From positions 82,265 to 146,264 of the forward strand of contig JAJXXT010000006.1 in assembly GCA_021780935.1 (NCBI GenBank): 64,000 nucleotides of DNA. Reading direction: 5' to 3'. Positions within the stretch are counted from its first letter, which is position 1. Each line of letters starts with the position of its first letter. This DNA comes from Pseudomonadota bacterium (GTDB lineage: Bacteria > Pseudomonadota > Alphaproteobacteria > Acetobacterales > Acetobacteraceae). The position numbers and the translations under genes were made by a program. Below, piece by piece: positions 19,798 to 28,836 of the stretch. The notes under the pieces are model-generated. The model made no database searches, was not told the DNA's origin, and worked only from the letters and a program-made list of their open reading frames with translations.

Positions 19798-21585
19798 ATG
19801 GATGAAACCGGGCTGCGGCGTCTGATCAGCAACGTGAAGCGTGGGCGCCTGTCGCGCCGAGGCTTCATTCAGCGCATGGCAGCTGTCGGCATTGCGGCGC
19901 CCATAGCCAACCAGCTTCTCTCACTGAGCGGCGTGGCGATGGCGGCGACGCCGTTCACCTACAAGCCGACCAAGCGCGGCGGCGGCGGCACGTTGAAGGT
20001 GCTGTGGTGGCAGGCGCCGACCCTGCTCAACCCGCATTTCGCCACCGGCACCAAGGACCAGGACGGCAGCCGCATCTTCTATCAGCCGCTGGCCGGCTGG
20101 GACGTGGACGGTAACCTGGTGCCGCAGCTTGCTGCCGAGATCCCGAGCCTGGAGAATGGCGGCGTCGCCAAGGACGGCAAATTCGTCACCTGGAAGCTCA
20201 AGAGGGGCGTGAAGTGGCACGACGGCAAGCCCTTCACCGCCGACGACGTGGTGTTCAACTGGGAGTACGCGAGCAACCCGGCGACGGCGGCGGTCACATC
20301 CGGCAGCTATACCTATAACAAGGCGATCAAGGTTGACGACTACACGGTGCGGGTGGAGTTCAACAATCCAACGCCATTCTGGGCGGATCCGTTCGTCGGC
20401 CCGAACGGGATGATCATCCCGAAGCATATTTTCGAGCCCTATATCGGCGCCAAGGCGCACGCCGCCCCCGCGAACCTCACGCCGGTCGGGACGGGTCCCT
20501 ACAAGTTCAAGAGCTTCAGGCCCGGCGAATACGTCTCGGGCGTCATAAACATGGACTATCACGAGCCGAACAAGCCGTATTTCGATGCGATCGAAATGAA
20601 GGGCGGTGGCGATGCGACGTCCGCGGCACGCGCGGTGCTGGAAACCGGGCAATATGACTACGCCTGGAACCTGCAGGTCGAGTGGACGGTGCTGACCCAT
20701 CTCCAGAAGGGCGGCAAAGGCAAGATCAATCTGGTGCCGAGCGGCAATGTCGAGCATATCCAGCTCAACAACACGGACCCAAACAAGGTCGTCGACGGCC
20801 AGCGCTCCTCGTTGAAGGCGCCGCACCCGACGCTGACGGACCCCGCGGTGCGCCAGGCCCTGGCGCTGCTGATCGACAAGGCGGCGGTGCAGAAATACAT
20901 CTACGGCCCCGAGGCGGTCGCGACGCCCAACTATATCAACTCGCCGCCGCGCTATGTCTCGAAGAACACCCACTCCGAGTTCAACATCGCGAAAGCGAAC
21001 GCGATCCTGGACAAAGCCGGCTACAAGAAGGGCTCCGACGGCATTCGTGCCAAGGGCGGCCACAAGCTAAAATACGTGTTCCAGACCTCGATCAACGGGC
21101 CGCGCCAGAAGAACCAGGAGATCGTCAAGCAGGACTGCGCCAAGGCCGGCATCGATATCGTCATCAAGGCGATCCCCGCCACGGTCTACTTCAGTTCGGA
21201 TGTCAGTAACCCGGACACTTATCCGAAATTTTATGCCGATCTGCAGATGTACACGACCGGGCCAAATTATCCCGACCCGTGGCAGTGGATGCAAGCCTTC
21301 GTCTCCACCCAGGCGGCGCAGAAATCCAACAACTGGGAGGGCCGCAACATCACGCGCTGGCAAAGCCCGGCCTACGACAAGCTGTATAACGCGGCAGGCG
21401 CCGAGATGGACCCGGTGAAGCGCACAGCGATGCTGATCAAGATGAACGACATGGTGGTGGACAACGTCGTCGTCATTCCTGAGTTGCATCGTTTCGGCAC
21501 CTCCGCACAGGTAAAATCCCTCACCTCGCGCCTCAGCGCCTGGGACGACGACATGTGGGATGTCGCCAGCTGGTACAAAAGCTAA
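19798..21585 (+). CDS. peptide-type ABC transporter substrate-binding protein with Tat-like signal
   Basis: A family 5 extracellular solute-binding protein (DppA/OppA class), 595 residues. The N-terminus has a twin-arginine motif, SRRGFIQRMA, followed by a hydrophobic stretch ending SGVAMAATP, so it is probably exported folded by Tat. The mature part shows the family's WHDGKPFTADDVVFNWEY block near residue 140 and TGPNYPDPWQWMQAF near residue 485. I use the ATG at 19798, with GGGGG a few bases upstream; in-frame starts exist 12 and 42 bases earlier. It opens a five-gene operon with two permeases and two ATPases. Ligands of the family include peptides, nickel, opines and sugars; the ligand is not decided here. 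Confidence 0.93.
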   Translation: MDETGLRRLISNVKRGRLSRRGFIQRMAAVGIAAPIANQLLSLSGVAMAATPFTYKPTKRGGGGTLKVLWWQAPTLLNPHFATGTKDQDGSRIFYQPLAGWDVDGNLVPQLAAEIPSLENGGVAKDGKFVTWKLKRGVKWHDGKPFTADDVVFNWEYASNPATAAVTSGSYTYNKAIKVDDYTVRVEFNNPTPFWADPFVGPNGMIIPKHIFEPYIGAKAHAAPANLTPVGTGPYKFKSFRPGEYVSGVINMDYHEPNKPYFDAIEMKGGGDATSAARAVLETGQYDYAWNLQVEWTVLTHLQKGGKGKINLVPSGNVEHIQLNNTDPNKVVDGQRSSLKAPHPTLTDPAVRQALALLIDKAAVQKYIYGPEAVATPNYINSPPRYVSKNTHSEFNIAKANAILDKAGYKKGSDGIRAKGGHKLKYVFQTSINGPRQKNQEIVKQDCAKAGIDIVIKAIPATVYFSSDVSNPDTYPKFYADLQMYTTGPNYPDPWQWMQAFVSTQAAQKSNNWEGRNITRWQSPAYDKLYNAAGAEMDPVKRTAMLIKMNDMVVDNVVVIPELHRFGTSAQVKSLTSRLSAWDDDMWDVASWYKS

Positions 21586-21622
21586 CGTGACGGGCGCGCG
21601 GCACGGCTGACCTCGAGACCTC

Positions 21623-22585
21623 ATGTCGCGCGCCTATCTCTTCCGTCGCACCCTGATCGCGATCCCGAGCTTGCTCGGGATCAGCGCGATCATCTTCGCC
21701 ATTCTGGCAGCGGCACCTGGCGACCCGTTCGGGCAACTCGTCACCAACCCGAACGTGCCGCCGGCGGTGATCGCGCAACTGCGCGCGAGTCTCGGCCTCA
21801 ACCAGCCGATCTGGCTGCGCTATATTCATTGGCTGATTACGATGCTGCATGGCGAATGGGGCTTCTCATTCGCCAGCCGCATGGATGTGGCAACGCTGAT
21901 CATGCAGCGCCTTCCGGTCACGCTGGCGGTGCTGGGTTCGGCGGAGCTTCTGGCGATCCTGATTGCGGTGCCGGTTGGCATTCTCGCGGCGGCGAAGCCG
22001 TACTCTATCTTCGATCAGATCGCCAGCACGGGGGCCTATATCGGGGTTGCGATGCCGACCTTCTTCACCGGCATCCTGCTGATCTTCTTCCTCAGCGTCC
22101 GGCTGCACCTGCTGCCCTTCGTTTTCGAGGACCATGTTTCGGGCACCGGCTGGGTCTGGCTGTGGAAGGAGCTGAAACAATCCATCATGCCGATTCTCGT
22201 GCTGGCGCTGTTTCAGGGGGCGCCGCTGGTCCGCTTCGTGCGCTCCTCGATGCTCGACGTGATCCGGCTCGATTATGTGACGACCGCGAGGGCCAAAGGC
22301 ATTGGCCGCAAGCGGGTGCTGATGCGCCACGTCGTGCGCAACGGGCTGACCCCGGTAGTGACCCTGGTGGCATTGCAGTTGCCCGGCGTCTTCGGTGGCG
22401 CCATCGTCACCGAGCAGATTTTTCGGGTGCCGGGCATGGGGTCGTTGCTGATCTCCGCCCTGCTCGAGAACGACACGCCGGTGATCATGGCGATCACCTT
22501 TGTGTTTGCGATTCTGGTGATCCTGTTCAACCTCCTTGCGGACCTGCTCTATGGCTGGCTCGACCCCCGCATCAATCTCCGCTGA
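21623..22585 (+). CDS. peptide-type ABC transporter permease (DppB-like)
   Basis: Inner-membrane permease of 320 residues with six membrane segments, of the DppB/OppB class. It starts MSRAYLFRRTLIAIPSLLGIS and shows the typical DYVTTARAKGIGRKRVLMRHVVRN, the EAA-type loop that contacts the ATPases, and EQIFRVPGMGSLLI near the end. It lies 37 bases downstream of the binding protein and overlaps the next permease gene by 35 bases. Confidence 0.94.
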   Translation: MSRAYLFRRTLIAIPSLLGISAIIFAILAAAPGDPFGQLVTNPNVPPAVIAQLRASLGLNQPIWLRYIHWLITMLHGEWGFSFASRMDVATLIMQRLPVTLAVLGSAELLAILIAVPVGILAAAKPYSIFDQIASTGAYIGVAMPTFFTGILLIFFLSVRLHLLPFVFEDHVSGTGWVWLWKELKQSIMPILVLALFQGAPLVRFVRSSMLDVIRLDYVTTARAKGIGRKRVLMRHVVRNGLTPVVTLVALQLPGVFGGAIVTEQIFRVPGMGSLLISALLENDTPVIMAITFVFAILVILFNLLADLLYGWLDPRINLR

Positions 22586-23495
22586 CCTGCCGGGCGCGGC
22601 GGTGGCTGCACAGCCCCCGCCGATCTCGCGCGGGCTCGATGCATGGCGACGTTTCCGCCGGCATCGGCTGGCCGTCGTCGGCTTGATCGTGCTCGGTGTG
22701 ATCGTCCTCGGTGTCGTGCTTGGTTCGCTGTTCTGGCCGATTCCGATGTCGTCCATCGACTTTGCCTCAACCCTGGCGCCGCCCTCGCTGGCGCATCCGT
22801 TCGGCACCGATGATCTCGGTCACGACCTGCTGGCGCGTATGATTTTCGGCGGTCGCATTTCGCTCGCGGTGGGTCTCGCCGCCATGATCGTGGCGGTTGG
22901 CGTGGGCGTGCTGGTGGGCGCGGTGGCCGGCACCGCGGGCGGGAAGATCGATGCGCTGCTGATGTGGCTCACGGACCTGTTTCTTGCCTTGCCGCAACTG
23001 CCGCTGCTGCTGCTGATCATCTACCTGTTCCGCAACTCGCTGGAGCGGGCTTTCGGCGAGGAGGGCGGCATTTTTCTGATTGTCGTCGTCGTCATTGGCG
23101 CGCTGCGCTGGATGTCGATCGCCCGGCTGGTGCGCGCCCAGTTCTTCTCGCTCCGCGAGAAGGAGTTTGTGGAAGCGGCCCGGGCGCTCGGCGCATCGCG
23201 GCTGCGCGAAATCGTCCATCATCTTCTGCCGAACACGCTCGGCCCGATCATCGTCGCGGCCACGATCGAGATCGCCAACGCGATCATCGCGGAATCCACG
23301 CTGTCCTTCCTGGGCCTCGGCTTTCCGCCGAATATCCCAACCTGGGGACGCATGCTGTACGACGGCCGAAACTATCTCGACCTCGCACCGCAATGGGCGA
23401 TCTTCCCGGGGATGGCGATTTTCCTCACCGTGCTCGCCATCAGCTTCGTCGGCGACGGGCTGCGCGACGCGTTCGATTCACGGCGAGTTCTCTGA
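22551..23495 (+). CDS. peptide-type ABC transporter permease (DppC-like)
   Basis: Second permease, 314 residues, DppC/OppC class. Features are a basic N-terminal region (LDAWRRFRRHRLAVVG), the HPFGTDDLGHDLLARMIFGGR block that identifies this subfamily, an EAA-type loop EFVEAARALGASRLREIVHHLLPN, and a final ISFVGDGLRDAFDSRR. I use ATG 22551, inside the 3' end of the preceding permease gene; a TTG 15 bases upstream is the only alternative. Confidence 0.93.
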   Translation: MAGSTPASISADLPGAAVAAQPPPISRGLDAWRRFRRHRLAVVGLIVLGVIVLGVVLGSLFWPIPMSSIDFASTLAPPSLAHPFGTDDLGHDLLARMIFGGRISLAVGLAAMIVAVGVGVLVGAVAGTAGGKIDALLMWLTDLFLALPQLPLLLLIIYLFRNSLERAFGEEGGIFLIVVVVIGALRWMSIARLVRAQFFSLREKEFVEAARALGASRLREIVHHLLPNTLGPIIVAATIEIANAIIAESTLSFLGLGFPPNIPTWGRMLYDGRNYLDLAPQWAIFPGMAIFLTVLAISFVGDGLRDAFDSRRVL

Positions 23496-23501
23496 GGCAG
23501 C

Positions 23502-24473
23502 ATGGCCGAAACGATCCTCGACATCCGCGACCTGCGAACCTGGTTCAAAACCGACGAGGGGATGGTGCGCGCGGTGGATGGCGTCAGCATGCGCATCGCC
23601 GCCGGCGAAACGCTGGCCGTGGTCGGTGAATCCGGCTGCGGCAAGTCGGTCACCGCGAAGAGCGTGCTGCACCTGCTCGACATGCCGCCCGGCCGTTTCG
23701 AGGGCGGGCAGATTCTCTGGCGCGGCCGCGATCTCATCCCGCTCTCCGACCAGGACATGGACAGTGTGCGGGCCAAAGAGATCGCGATGGTCTTCCAGGA
23801 GCCGATGACCTCGCTCAACCCCGTCTATACCGTGGGAGACCAGATTGCCGAGTCGCTGCGCACGCATGAAAAGCTGAGCCGCAGCGCTGCCCTGCAGCGC
23901 GCCGAGGAGATGCTGGGCCTGGTGCAGATCCCCAACCCGGCGCGGCGCGTGCATGACTATCCGCACCAGTTCTCGGGTGGCATGCGCCAGCGCGTGATGA
24001 TCGCGATGGCGCTTGCCTGCCGGCCGCAATTGCTGATTGCCGACGAGCCGACGACGGCCCTCGACGTCACCATCCAGGCCCAGATCCTGGAATTGCTCGC
24101 CGACATGAAGGCGCGCTTCGGCATGGCGATCATGCTCATCACCCACGCCATGGGCGTCGTCGCCGAACAGGCGCAGCGCGTGGTGGTGATGTATGCGGGC
24201 AAGGTGGTGGAGGAGGCGCCGGTCGGGGAGTTGTTTGCCAACCCGCGCCATCCCTACACGCAAGGCCTGATCCGCTCCATTCCGCGCATGGACGCCAACC
24301 GCCATGACCAGCGACGGCTTGAGCAGATTCCAGGCACGGTGCCGAATCTGCTCTACCCTCCACCCGGCTGTCGCTTCGCCGCGCGATGCAGTTTTGTCAC
24401 GCCGCAATGCACGCAGGCCGAGCCGCCGCTGCGCGAACTGGGGGCCGGTCACAAGGTGGCATGCGTGCTGTGA
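23502..24473 (+). CDS. peptide-type ABC transporter ATP-binding protein (DppD-like)
   Basis: ATPase of 323 residues. Walker A is GESGCGKS, the signature is [16 protein letters not shown] and Walker B is [18 protein letters not shown]. The C-terminal oligopeptide-transporter extension holds Cys residues ([16 protein letters not shown]), which in this family form an iron-sulphur-like cluster site. It starts six bases after the permease stop and ends overlapping the next ATPase start. Confidence 0.95.
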   Translation: MAETILDIRDLRTWFKTDEGMVRAVDGVSMRIAAGETLAVVGESGCGKSVTAKSVLHLLDMPPGRFEGGQILWRGRDLIPLSDQDMDSVRAKEIAMVFQEPMTSLNPVYTVGDQIAESLRTHEKLSRSAALQRAEEMLGLVQIPNPARRVHDYPHQFSGGMRQRVMIAMALACRPQLLIADEPTTALDVTIQAQILELLADMKARFGMAIMLITHAMGVVAEQAQRVVVMYAGKVVEEAPVGELFANPRHPYTQGLIRSIPRMDANRHDQRRLEQIPGTVPNLLYPPPGCRFAARCSFVTPQCTQAEPPLRELGAGHKVACVL

Positions 24474-25444
24474 GCGACGCACCACTCCTGCGGGTCCAGG
24501 ACCTGCGCAAACACTTCCCGATCACCGGCGGCGTGCTCGCGCGCGAGATTGGCCGGGTCCACGCCGTGGACGGCGTGAGCTTCGACATCGAGGCAGGCGA
24601 AACGCTGGGGCTGGTCGGCGAATCGGGCTGCGGTAAATCCACCACGGGCCGCTGCATCCTGCGCCTGATCGAGCCCAGCGGCGGTGAGGTGACGTTTCGC
24701 GGTCAGGACGTTCGGCTGCTCGATCGCTCGGCGCTGCGCGCGCTCCGGCGCGACATGCAGATTATCTTTCAGGACCCGTTTGCCTCGCTCAATCCGCGCC
24801 ATACCGTGGCGGGCATCATCGGCGAGGCGCTGGAGATTCACGGTCTCGCCAAGGGCCGCGCCAATCGTGAGGCCCGCATCGTCGAGTTGCTGGAAACGGT
24901 CGGTCTGCGCGCGGACCATATGCGTCGCTTCCCGCACGAGTTTTCCGGCGGCCAGCGTCAGCGCATCGGCATTGCCCGCGCCCTGGCCGTCGAGCCGCGA
25001 CTGATTGTCTGCGACGAGCCGGTCTCGGCACTCGACGTCTCCATCCAGGCGCAGGTGATCAACCTGCTCGAGGATCTGCAGGAACGCTTCGACCTCACCT
25101 ACCTGTTCATCGCCCACGATCTCTCAGTGGTCGAGCATATCAGCGACCGGGTCGCAGTGATGTATCTCGGCCGCGTGATGGAAATCGCACCTTCCCGCGA
25201 ACTCTACGACAACCCGCGCCATCCCTATACCGAGGCGCTGCTCTCCGCGGTTCCGATTCCGGACCCGACGGTCAAGCGCCAGCGCATCATGCTGCAGGGT
25301 GACGTGCCAAGCCCGATCAAACCGCCGAGCGGCTGCCACTTCCACCCGCGCTGCCCGATCGCGGAAAAGCACTGCCGCGAGGAAGCGCCGGCCCTGCGGC
25401 AATCAACCTCGGGCCACTGGGTCGCCTGTCACCTGAGGAGTTAA
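24470..25444 (+). CDS. peptide-type ABC transporter ATP-binding protein (DppF-like)
   Basis: Second ATPase, about 324 residues, with [24 protein letters not shown] and [18 protein letters not shown], then the C-terminal Cys-rich extension [17 protein letters not shown] use GTG 24470, which overlaps the preceding stop as GTGA and has AAGGTGG ten bases upstream; ATG 24461 is possible but has only one base to that Shine-Dalgarno. It closes the five-gene importer operon. Confidence 0.94.
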   Translation: MSDAPLLRVQDLRKHFPITGGVLAREIGRVHAVDGVSFDIEAGETLGLVGESGCGKSTTGRCILRLIEPSGGEVTFRGQDVRLLDRSALRALRRDMQIIFQDPFASLNPRHTVAGIIGEALEIHGLAKGRANREARIVELLETVGLRADHMRRFPHEFSGGQRQRIGIARALAVEPRLIVCDEPVSALDVSIQAQVINLLEDLQERFDLTYLFIAHDLSVVEHISDRVAVMYLGRVMEIAPSRELYDNPRHPYTEALLSAVPIPDPTVKRQRIMLQGDVPSPIKPPSGCHFHPRCPIAEKHCREEAPALRQSTSGHWVACHLRS

Positions 25445-25457
25445 GACAGGCGGGGTT

Positions 25458-25522
25458 GAGGCGGGCGGAGTCGAGGCGCGCGAGGCTGCGGGCAGCGAAC
25501 CTGCCGGTTCACCGCCCGCCTC
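25458..25522. terminator. inverted repeat between convergent genes
   Basis: GAGGCGGGCGG (25458-25468) and CCGCCCGCCTC (25512-25522) are perfect 11-base inverted arms around 43 bases. An inner hairpin GGCAG-CGAAC-CTGCC lies at 25491-25505. The element fills the gap between the importer operon and the convergent BNR-repeat gene, so a shared terminator is plausible; no T tract is seen. Confidence 0.4.
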
Positions 25523-25531
25523 GATCAAGTA

Positions 25532-28500
25532 TCAGACCGCGATCTGCGCGACCCCCGCCGCTTTTGCGTTGAGGGCTGCAATCGGTCCCGTCACGATCGC
25601 GTCGAGCGCCTTGAGCTGCGTCTCAACCCGCCCGATTACCTCGCCCGCCACCTCGGCGGCCTGCGTCGTGGGCCGCGTATCAGCGACCGCGACCGTTTCC
25701 AGCAACTTGCCGAGCGTGTCGTTGAGGCCCGCGGGAGAGCGCAGATGGTCACGCGGTGTCGCCCGATTGACGTCGACGAGCATGCCCTCGACCGCCAGCA
25801 GTTTGGCCGAGATGTCCGCGGCCTCCGTCGCGATCGCACCACCGGCCCGCTCGCCGAGGGAAGCGAGCTGTTGCTTCATCCGCCGGATCCGGTTCACCGC
25901 CTCGTTGAGCCGCGACAGGCACTGCGTGACGCGCGACAGCAGGTCGAACTGTGCCGCGTAATCCGCCGCCGTCGCGGAGTAGCGCGGGTCCTTCACGATG
26001 GTGAGCGGTGCCGTGTGCGTCTTGCCGCCGGCCGTCAGTGCCACCGTGTAGCCGCCTGGCACCACCGTCGGCCCCGGCGTCGCGTCCTTGTCCGTCGCCA
26101 GCGGCCGGGTCGATGTTTTGGCGAGCGCGGCGTCGAGCTTCGACGGCCCCTTGCCCTTGAGGTCCCAGACGAAGCGATTGAGGCCGGGCTTCGTCCCCGG
26201 GCGCTTGGCCACCCCCAACCCCTTATCGTCGCTAGCGAAACGAATGATCTCCTCGCCCTTGGCGTCGCGGATGGCGACCACCACGGGGCCCTGCGTCTTG
26301 TCGTCGAGCCAGTAATGCAGGATGGCGCCGTTGGGCGGATTTTCGCCGACATCGAGGTATTCGCGTCGCTCGGTTCCGTCCGGGCGGTCGGTGCTGCGGA
26401 TGCCGCCGTTGATGCCGAAGGCGAGGCCGAACGAAACCGGCTTGCGCACGCCGCCCAGCGCGCGGAAATGTAACCGTGTGCGGATGGTGGTGCGTGGCGG
26501 CAGCATCTGCGTGCCGGTGCCGGCCAGCGCGCGCAGCGGCGAGATATCGTCAAGGATCCAGAACGAGCGCCCATGCGTGCCGGCGATCAGGTCCGTATCC
26601 TTGATCTTGAGGTCATAGACCGGCACGACGGGGAAGCCGCCGCCCATGCGCTGCCAGTGTGCGCCGTCATCGAGCGACAGGAACACGCCGGTCTCGGTGC
26701 CGACGAACAGCAGCCCCTTGCGCACGGGGTCGGCGCGCACGACGCGGGTGATCTCGTGCTGCGGGAAGTCGCCGTTGATCGACTCCCAGGTCTTGCCACC
26801 GTCACGGGTGCGGAACAGATACGGCCGGTAGTCCGACAGCTTATAGCGCGTGGCGGCGACATAGATTGTGTCCGCGTCGTGCGCCGAAACCTCGACGCAG
26901 CCGACATAGGCAAGCTCCGGCAGCGCCTTCGGCGTGACGTTGGTCCAGCTCTTGCCGTCATCGCGCGTGACGTGCACCAGACCGTCATCGGTGGAGGCCC
27001 AGATCTCGCCGCGGCGATGCGGGCTCTCGACCACCGAGGCGCAAGTCGCATGCACCTCCGCCCCGGCGCTCTCGCGCGTCACCTCGCCGCCGGAATGTCC
27101 CTGCCGCGATTTGTCGTTGAGGCTGAGATCGGGGGAAATCACCTCCCAGCTCTGCCCCTCGTCGCGGGTGCGGAAGACGTGGTTGCCGCCGGCGTAAAGG
27201 ATGTTGCTGTCATGAGGTGAGAACACGATCGGGTAGGTCCAGGCGAACCGGTATTTCAGGTCGCGCGGCGCGATGCCGGTGGACTCGTCGGGCCAGACAT
27301 TGACCAGACGGATCTCGCCGGTGCGCTGGTCATAGCGCTGGAGCGCGCCCATGCCGCCGACAGAGGAGCCGATGGCGCCACCGAAGACGATCTCGGGCTT
27401 GTCCGGGTTGACGGCGATGAACCCGCTCTCGCCGGTACCGGGATAGAAGCAGTCACCCAGCGTGATGGCACCCCAGATCGCCGCCGAGGGGGTGGCGATC
27501 GCCGAGTTGTCCTGCTGCGTGCCATAGACCGTGTATGGGTATCTCGTATCGGTATCGATCCGATAGAACTGGCTGGTCTTCTGGTTGTAGATCGAGGACC
27601 AGGTGAGCCCGCCGTTGAACGAGACGCAGGCGCCGCCGTCATTGCCCTCGATCATCCGCGCGGGGTCCACGGGGTCGATCCACAGATCGTGGTTGTCGCC
27701 ATGCGGCGTCATGATCTCGGTCCACTCGGCGCCGCCGTCGGTGGATTTCCACATCTGCAGGTTGGTCACATAGACGGTGTCCGGGTGCACGGTGTCGGCG
27801 AAGACATGGGTGTAGTACCAGGGCCGGTGCATCAGGTCGCGGCTGTTGCAGGCGAGCGTCCAGCGCGCGCCGTAATCGTCCGACCGATAGAGCCCGGTCT
27901 TGTCACCCACGGCCTCGACCAGCGCCCAGACGCGACCCGCCTGCGCCGGCGAGACAGCGACGCCGATCTTGCCCAGCATCCCATCGGGCAGCCCCGGCGC
28001 CGTCGTGATCTCCTCCCACGTGTCGCCGCCGTCGGTGGAACGAAACAGGCCGCAGCCCGGGCCACCGCTCGAAATATTCCAGAAATTACGGCGCGTCTGC
28101 CAGATGGTCGCGAACAGGATGCGGGGATTGGCCGTGTCCATCGCGATGTCGATCGCACCGGAATCGGCGTTGCGATACAGCACCCGCTCCCAGGTTTCGC
28201 CGCCATCCTTTGAGCGATAGACACCGCGTTCCTCGCTCGGCCCGAAGATGTCGCCGAGGGCCGCGACATAGAGCAGGTCCGGGTCATGCGGGTGCACGAC
28301 GATGCGCCCGATATGCTTGCTGCCCTTGAGCCCGATCGGCTTCCAGGTCTCGCCGGCATCGCTCGAACGATACATGCCGTCGCCGTAGGAGACATCGAGG
28401 CGGATCGTGGTCTCGCCAGTGCCGGCATAAACCACGTTGGAATCGGCACGCGCAACGGCGAGCGCGCCGATCGCGGCGGTGCCAAGGAACCCGTCCGTCA

Positions 28501-28690
28501 TGCAGCGCCAATAGACGCCGGCATCGACGGTCTTCCAGACCCCGCCGGCGCAGGCACCGAAGTAGAACACCATCGGGTCGTTGGCGTCGCCCGCCACCGC
28601 CACCACGCGCCCGCCGCGCGGCGGGCCGATGCATCGCCAGGTCAGCGCTTCGAGTTTCGCCGGTTCGGGCGCGCGGGCGAGGTCGGTCAT
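25532..28690 (-). CDS. large BNR/Asp-box repeat protein (GH74/VPS10-like beta-propeller)
   Basis: A protein of 1052 residues. At least nine Asp-box (S-x-D-x-G-x-T-W) repeats are visible in the first 750 or so residues, for example SSDAGETWKPI, SKDGGETWERV, STDGGDTWEEI, TRDDGKSWTNV and TRDGGKTWESI, spaced as in the double seven-bladed propellers of GH74 xyloglucanases and VPS10-type proteins. The last 300 residues are a different, partly helical domain. I start at ATG 28690 (MTDLARAPEPAKLEALTWR), because the frame upstream runs into the LacI promoter. With this start there is no signal peptide, unlike most secreted homologues. Function is not certain: polysaccharide binding or cleavage is the family expectation. 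It is divergent from the LacI gene. Confidence 0.85.
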   Translation of the reverse strand: MTDLARAPEPAKLEALTWRCIGPPRGGRVVAVAGDANDPMVFYFGACAGGVWKTVDAGVYWRCMTDGFLGTAAIGALAVARADSNVVYAGTGETTIRLDVSYGDGMYRSSDAGETWKPIGLKGSKHIGRIVVHPHDPDLLYVAALGDIFGPSEERGVYRSKDGGETWERVLYRNADSGAIDIAMDTANPRILFATIWQTRRNFWNISSGGPGCGLFRSTDGGDTWEEITTAPGLPDGMLGKIGVAVSPAQAGRVWALVEAVGDKTGLYRSDDYGARWTLACNSRDLMHRPWYYTHVFADTVHPDTVYVTNLQMWKSTDGGAEWTEIMTPHGDNHDLWIDPVDPARMIEGNDGGACVSFNGGLTWSSIYNQKTSQFYRIDTDTRYPYTVYGTQQDNSAIATPSAAIWGAITLGDCFYPGTGESGFIAVNPDKPEIVFGGAIGSSVGGMGALQRYDQRTGEIRLVNVWPDESTGIAPRDLKYRFAWTYPIVFSPHDSNILYAGGNHVFRTRDEGQSWEVISPDLSLNDKSRQGHSGGEVTRESAGAEVHATCASVVESPHRRGEIWASTDDGLVHVTRDDGKSWTNVTPKALPELAYVGCVEVSAHDADTIYVAATRYKLSDYRPYLFRTRDGGKTWESINGDFPQHEITRVVRADPVRKGLLFVGTETGVFLSLDDGAHWQRMGGGFPVVPVYDLKIKDTDLIAGTHGRSFWILDDISPLRALAGTGTQMLPPRTTIRTRLHFRALGGVRKPVSFGLAFGINGGIRSTDRPDGTERREYLDVGENPPNGAILHYWLDDKTQGPVVVAIRDAKGEEIIRFASDDKGLGVAKRPGTKPGLNRFVWDLKGKGPSKLDAALAKTSTRPLATDKDATPGPTVVPGGYTVALTAGGKTHTAPLTIVKDPRYSATAADYAAQFDLLSRVTQCLSRLNEAVNRIRRMKQQLASLGERAGGAIATEAADISAKLLAVEGMLVDVNRATPRDHLRSPAGLNDTLGKLLETVAVADTRPTTQAAEVAGEVIGRVETQLKALDAIVTGPIAALNAKAAGVAQIAV

Positions 28691-28789
28691 GGGCGTGTCT
28701 GCTCCACCTGTGTTTTGTCCGACGCTAACCGCTTCCCATCGCGATGCAACCTTGCCCAACGCATGGCTCGGCGCTACAAGACGCGTAAG

Positions 28790-28803
28790 CCAAAACGTTT
28801 CGG
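28790..28803. promoter_or_regulatory. candidate LacI-family operator
   Basis: CCAAAACGTTTCGG is a palindrome with a central CG and only one mismatched pair (positions 3 and 12). This is the typical form of a LacI/GalR-family site. It lies 33 bases upstream of the LacI gene in the 146-base divergent region, so it could control both the regulator-importer operon and the BNR gene. Confidence 0.6.
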
Positions 28804-28836
28804 ATGCCGCCAAGGCGTCCAGCCTCAGGGAGGATC

